Source of the DNA: Chryseobacterium indologenes
Lineage (GTDB): Bacteria; Bacteroidota; Bacteroidia; Flavobacteriales; Weeksellaceae
Length of the DNA: 64,000 nt
Reading direction: 5' to 3'
NCBI GenBank assembly: GCA_001013295.1
Contig: LAZY01000012.1
Span: 1-64,000, forward strand
Under the pieces are notes generated by a model. The model searched no databases and was not told the origin of the DNA. It was given only the letters and a program-made list of their open reading frames with translations. Shown piece after piece: positions 60,849-64,000 of this stretch. The translations under genes and the position numbers were made by a program. Every line of letters begins with the position of its first letter. The stretch's first letter is position 1.

Positions 60849-61403
60849 ATGGATTTCTGCGCAATAGATTTTGAAACGGCTACTCACGAGAAAAGTTCAG
60901 CTTGTGAAATGGGGATTTGTGTGGTACAGGACTCTAAAATTGTAGAGACTAAAACCTGGCTGATCAAACCTCCAAGTTTTCCCTATTTCAGTAAATTCAA
61001 TGTGGCAGTACACGGAATTCACCCGGAAGATGTGAAGGATGCCCCTACTTTTGATGAAATATGGTATGAAGCTCAGGATATGATGTATGGAAGCTTAATG
61101 ATTGCTCACAATGCAGGTTTCGATGCTTCTGTACTAAGAGGCTGCCTTGAGCATTACGGGATGTTTACCCCCAATATCAACTATCTGTGCAGTATTCAGC
61201 TGGCTAAAAAGTCATGGAATTACCTTCCCAAATATGGACTGAAACCTCTGGCCGAATACCATAAAATAGATTTCACCCATCACAGGGCCGGTGCAGACGC
61301 TGAAGTATGTGCTAAAATATCTTTGCTGGCTTTTGAGAAACTCTTCCTCACCAGTAATGATGAAGTAAATGAATATATGAAAGCAAAAATCAAAAAGCTT
61401 TAA
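60849..61403 (+). CDS. DEDDh 3'-5' exonuclease
   Basis: The 184-residue protein has the DnaQ-like active site: AIDFETAT at 5-12 (Asp and Glu), IAHNAGFDASVL near 84-95 (Asp), and HHRAGADAEVC near 148 (His and Asp). It would trim single-stranded 3' ends in repair or RNA processing. It is about 100 bases downstream of the GT2 gene with no terminator seen in between. Confidence 0.88.
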   Translation: MDFCAIDFETATHEKSSACEMGICVVQDSKIVETKTWLIKPPSFPYFSKFNVAVHGIHPEDVKDAPTFDEIWYEAQDMMYGSLMIAHNAGFDASVLRGCLEHYGMFTPNINYLCSIQLAKKSWNYLPKYGLKPLAEYHKIDFTHHRAGADAEVCAKISLLAFEKLFLTSNDEVNEYMKAKIKKL

Positions 61404-61417
61404 TCATACAGGTCAAA

Positions 61418-61429
61418 GAGCCCGGGCTC
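61418..61429. repeat. 12-bp perfect GC-rich palindrome GAGCCCGGGCTC
   Basis: It is a perfect 12-bp palindrome 15 bases after the exonuclease stop. There is no T-run after it, so it is not a standard terminator. The site is GC-rich in an AT-rich region. Confidence 0.6.
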
Positions 61430-61521
61430 GCATGAATCTGTATTTTTATTTTGTCCTGAATATTTTCATTCACCACAAAATACATCATCTATACCTTGTG
61501 CTTTTTGCACCGTACAAAGCA

Positions 61522-61911
61522 TTAATTACTCAAAACTTCAGACAACAGGTTGAATTTTGGAATATCGATTTCAAAAGTTTCCTGAGTATCCATGTTTTTA
61601 ACCAGGTATTTTCCGTTCATATTTCCTACTCCGGAACGAAGCATTACATTGGAAAAGTAAGCGAAATTTTCGCCTGTTCCTATCTCAGGGGTTAGGCCTA
61701 TTACGCCGTCACCGATGATCTCTGTGTATCCGAATCCGACGTCAAAGATCAACCATTTTCTTTTTAATATTTTGATAGGAAAGCTTCCGTCATTTTCTAT
61801 CGTGATATTGTATTTGAAAACATAACGGTTTTCGGAGGGATAACTGTTTTTACTATCATATTCAGGTATTACTGAAACTTTGATATTGGAAGTCATTTTT
61901 GAAAACATCAT
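61522..61911 (-). CDS. apaG: ApaG domain protein
   Basis: The 129-residue protein matches ApaG: VSVIPEYDSKNSYPSENRYVFKYNITIENDGSFPIKILKRKWLIFD and YTEIIGDGVIGLTPEIGTGENFAYFS. The fold is an FN3-like beta sandwich. ApaG has been tied to Co2+ resistance and Mg2+ efflux in older genetics, but the mechanism is not known. It is on the opposite strand from the exonuclease and is separated from odhB by that operon's terminator. Confidence 0.93.
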   Translation of the reverse strand: MMFSKMTSNIKVSVIPEYDSKNSYPSENRYVFKYNITIENDGSFPIKILKRKWLIFDVGFGYTEIIGDGVIGLTPEIGTGENFAYFSNVMLRSGVGNMNGKYLVKNMDTQETFEIDIPKFNLLSEVLSN

Positions 61912-61935
61912 TGTCGCATTTTCTTAATAGATACA

Positions 61936-61963
61936 AAAATCTCGCCTTTTTTAGGCGAGATTG
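61936..61963 (-). terminator. terminator of the sucA-odhB operon
   Basis: The stem aatctcgcc / ggcgagatt with an AAAAAA-type loop reads into Ts on the minus strand, 27 bases past the odhB stop. Confidence 0.8.
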
Positions 61964-61989
61964 TATATTATATTATAATTTTAATAAAA

Positions 61990-63243
61990 TTATAATCCTA
62001 GGCCTTTTCTTTCGTCACCTCCCATTAAAATTCCAACAGGATTGTCGATAGCTTCTTTTACCGCAACAAGGAATCCTACAGATTCTTTACCGTCGATAAT
62101 TCTGTGGTCATAAGACATTGCCACGTACATCATTGGTCTGATTACTACCTGCCCGTCAACCGCAACCGGTCTCTGGATGATATTGTGCATTCCTAAGATT
62201 GCAGATTGTGGCGGGTTGATGATTGGGGTAGACATCATAGATCCGAAAGTACCACCGTTGGTAATTGTGAAAGTACCACCAGTCATTTCGTCAACTGTAA
62301 TTTTACCGTCTCTTACTTTTGTAGCAAGATCTTTAATGTTAGCTTCTACAGCGCTGAAAGACATGTTTTCTGCATTTCTCAATACAGGAACCATTAATCC
62401 TTTAGGACCTGAAACCGCAATTGAAATATCGCAGAAGTCATAGTTTACTTTGAAGTCTCCGTCAATAGATGCATTTACATCCGGATACATTTGTAATGCT
62501 CTTGTAACTGCTTTTGTAAAGAAAGACATGAAACCAAGTCCTACTCCGTGTTTTTGAGCAAATTCTTCTTTATATTGCTTTCTTAATCTGAAGATTTCAG
62601 ACATGTCAACTTCATTGAATGTTGTTAACATTGCTGTTTCATTCTTCACAGAAACTAATCTCTGAGCGATTTTTCTTCTTAAAACTGAAAGTTTAGTTGT
62701 AGTAGTAGATCTTGAACCTGTAGCCGTAAGAGGGCTTCCTCCTAATGCAGTAACTGCAGCTAATTCAGCATCAGTCTTAGTGATTCTACCGTCTCTTCCT
62801 GTTCCTGAAACCTGTGCAGCATCCATTCCTTTTTCGTCAAGGATTTTCTTAGCAGCCGGAGATGGAGCTCCTGTAGCGTAAGTTTGTGGAGCAGCAACCG
62901 GAGCAGCTGGCTTCGGAGCTTCTTGTTTAGCAGGTTCAGCAGCTTTTGGAGCTTCTTCCTGTTTTGGAGCTTCAGCAGCAGGTGCACCACCTTCTGGTCT
63001 TGCAGCATCCATATCAATTAAACAAACTACCTGACCTACTTGTACCACATCACCTTCTTCTGCTTTTAAAGTGATTACACCACTTTGTTCTGCAGGCAAT
63101 TCCAATGTTGCTTTGTCTGAATCTACTTCAGCGATAGGTTGATCTTTTTCTACATAATCACCATCTTTTACAAGCCAAGTTGCAATTTCAACTTCTGTAA
63201 TTGATTCGCCCGGTGAAGGAACTTTCATTTCTAAAACTGACAT
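61990..63243 (-). CDS. odhB: 2-oxoglutarate dehydrogenase E2 (dihydrolipoyl succinyltransferase)
   Basis: The 417-residue protein has one lipoyl domain with Lys44 in [10 protein letters not shown], an Ala/Pro/Lys-rich linker (about 85-125), an E1/E3-binding domain ([32 protein letters not shown]), and a catalytic domain with the pair His380 and Asp384 in [10 protein letters not shown]. It transfers the succinyl group to CoA in the TCA cycle. It follows sucA by 39 bases. The E3 gene is not in the window. Confidence 0.96.
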   Translation of the reverse strand: MSVLEMKVPSPGESITEVEIATWLVKDGDYVEKDQPIAEVDSDKATLELPAEQSGVITLKAEEGDVVQVGQVVCLIDMDAARPEGGAPAAEAPKQEEAPKAAEPAKQEAPKPAAPVAAPQTYATGAPSPAAKKILDEKGMDAAQVSGTGRDGRITKTDAELAAVTALGGSPLTATGSRSTTTTKLSVLRRKIAQRLVSVKNETAMLTTFNEVDMSEIFRLRKQYKEEFAQKHGVGLGFMSFFTKAVTRALQMYPDVNASIDGDFKVNYDFCDISIAVSGPKGLMVPVLRNAENMSFSAVEANIKDLATKVRDGKITVDEMTGGTFTITNGGTFGSMMSTPIINPPQSAILGMHNIIQRPVAVDGQVVIRPMMYVAMSYDHRIIDGKESVGFLVAVKEAIDNPVGILMGGDERKGLGL

Positions 63244-63282
63244 ATCGAGTATTTTTTATTTTTTAATTGATTATTATTTAAA

Positions 63283-64000
63283 TTAAGCTGTAACGGGTCT
63301 TTTTGCAGGAGCATCATCTCTGTCGAACACTCTGTTGATCACTGCATTTTGGTTTTTCTCAAACATTTTGTGGCTACCTGGAGCCGGAGCACCGCTTGGT
63401 ACCGGAGCAACTACCTGGATTCCTGTATCTCTGAAGTTTCTCAGGATATAAGACCAAGCTCCCATGTTTTCAGGTTCTTCCTGAGCCCATACCAATTGTT
63501 TTCTGTTTTCGTATTTGTTGAAGATCTCCTCAATAGCATCTGTCTGAAGCGGATATAACTGCTCGAATCTTACCAATGCAATGTTTTCACAGTTTAATTC
63601 TTCTTTCTTAGCTAATAGTTCGAAGTACAGTTTACCTGAACAAAGAACTAATTTTTCTACTTTTTTAGGATCAGCAGTAGGGTCGTCTAAGATCGGCTGG
63701 AATCCTTTGTTTGAGAAGTCTTCAAGTGGAGAAACTACTTTAGGATGTCTCAATAAAGATTTAGGGCTCATTACGATCAATGGCTTTCTGAATGACCATT
63801 TCAACTGTCTTCTCAATAAGTGGAAGTAGTTGGCTGGGGAAGTAATATTGGCTACTACCATGTTTTCGTTAGCACAAAGCGTAAGGAATCTCTCCAATCT
63901 TGCTGAAGAGTGTTCTGCCCCCTGACCTTCTGAACCGTGAGGCAATAACATCACCAATCCGTCCTGAATTTTCCATTTTTCTTCTGCTGCAGCTAAATAC
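63283..64000 (-). CDS. sucA: 2-oxoglutarate dehydrogenase E1, C-terminal part (runs off right edge)
   Basis: About 238 C-terminal residues are visible, with the frame open to base 64000 (YLAAAEEKWKIQDGL leads into LVMLLPHGSEGQGAEHSSARLERFL). MSPKSLLRHPKVVSPLEDF and WAQEEPENMGAWSYILRNF are typical of the E1 C-terminal domain. The N-terminal and thiamine-diphosphate parts lie outside the window. The TTG at 63957 is an internal Leu codon, not a start. Confidence 0.94.
   Translation of the reverse strand, partial: YLAAAEEKWKIQDGLVMLLPHGSEGQGAEHSSARLERFLTLCANENMVVANITSPANYFHLLRRQLKWSFRKPLIVMSPKSLLRHPKVVSPLEDFSNKGFQPILDDPTADPKKVEKLVLCSGKLYFELLAKKEELNCENIALVRFEQLYPLQTDAIEEIFNKYENRKQLVWAQEEPENMGAWSYILRNFRDTGIQVVAPVPSGAPAPGSHKMFEKNQNAVINRVFDRDDAPAKRPVTA

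Noticed and set aside
63283..63957. Treating the TTG at 63957 as the start of a complete gene
   Set aside because: The frame stays open to the window edge with E1-like residues upstream, so it is an internal codon of a gene cut by the edge.

Overview
The window is one contiguous stretch of a low-GC Bacteroidota chromosome, most like Chryseobacterium or a close relative in the Flavobacteriia. Four kinds of evidence point there. Secreted proteins end in type IX secretion (T9SS) C-terminal tags of the form YPNP...KFIKK. Upstream regions carry the Bacteroidota promoter form TTG-N(17-20)-TAnnTTTG. The ATP synthase operon lacks atpD and atpC. A double-glycine peptide leader is of the kind seen in Chryseobacterium. 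No rRNA, tRNA, CRISPR array, prophage or intact insertion sequence was found. The window is mostly housekeeping and envelope genes with short dispersed repeats between them.

Layout. 0.1-3.3 kb: a GHMP (mevalonate-type) kinase, a UbiA prenyltransferase and proline dehydrogenase. 3.4-9.4 kb: a T9SS metalloprotease, a UMF1-type MFS protein, a thiolase and two small envelope proteins. 9.5-12 kb: an ECF sigma factor, an anti-sigma-like membrane protein and a beta-barrel protein. 12-17 kb: a nucleoside-type symporter, a DUF151 nuclease, EtfBA and an SDR. 17-19.3 kb: two T9SS proteins and a decayed relative of one of them. 19.5-29.4 kb: an M20 dipeptidase, a lipoprotein, a methyltransferase, DinB, MutA, a FtsB-like protein, uridine kinase, a second T9SS metalloprotease, ClpS and a CNNM/CorC protein. 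29.6-35 kb: the ATP synthase operon atpB-E-F-H-A-G. 35.5 kb: ffh. 36.9-41 kb: five outer-membrane barrel proteins, three of them in tandem. 41-48.7 kb: PhoH, a SAM hydroxide adenosyltransferase, a 2-oxo-acid dehydrogenase E2, small membrane proteins, a ClC channel and a T9SS protein. 49.5-50.9 kb: rpsF-rpsR-rplI. 51-56.3 kb: an AraC regulator divergent from a TolC/EmrA/EmrB-like efflux set. 56.5-61.4 kb: an aldehyde dehydrogenase, an orphan Cys-rich double-glycine peptide, a thioredoxin-like protein, an LpxL-type acyltransferase, a GT2 and an exonuclease. 61.5-64 kb: apaG and the 2-oxoglutarate dehydrogenase genes odhB and sucA (sucA runs off the right edge).

How it fits together. Several genes serve aerobic carbon and energy metabolism: proline oxidation, thiolase, ETF, MutA, OGDH and F1Fo. 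A second group builds or decorates the envelope: barrels, T9SS cargo, acyltransferase and efflux. I did not find a clear new multi-gene system. The items most worth following up are the orphan RiPP-like precursor at 57992-58186, the tandem and inverted intergenic repeats (14.2, 22.7, 24.4, 35.1, 54.5 and 56.3 kb), the decayed coding remnant at 17.0-17.3 kb, and a hairpin between atpE and atpF.
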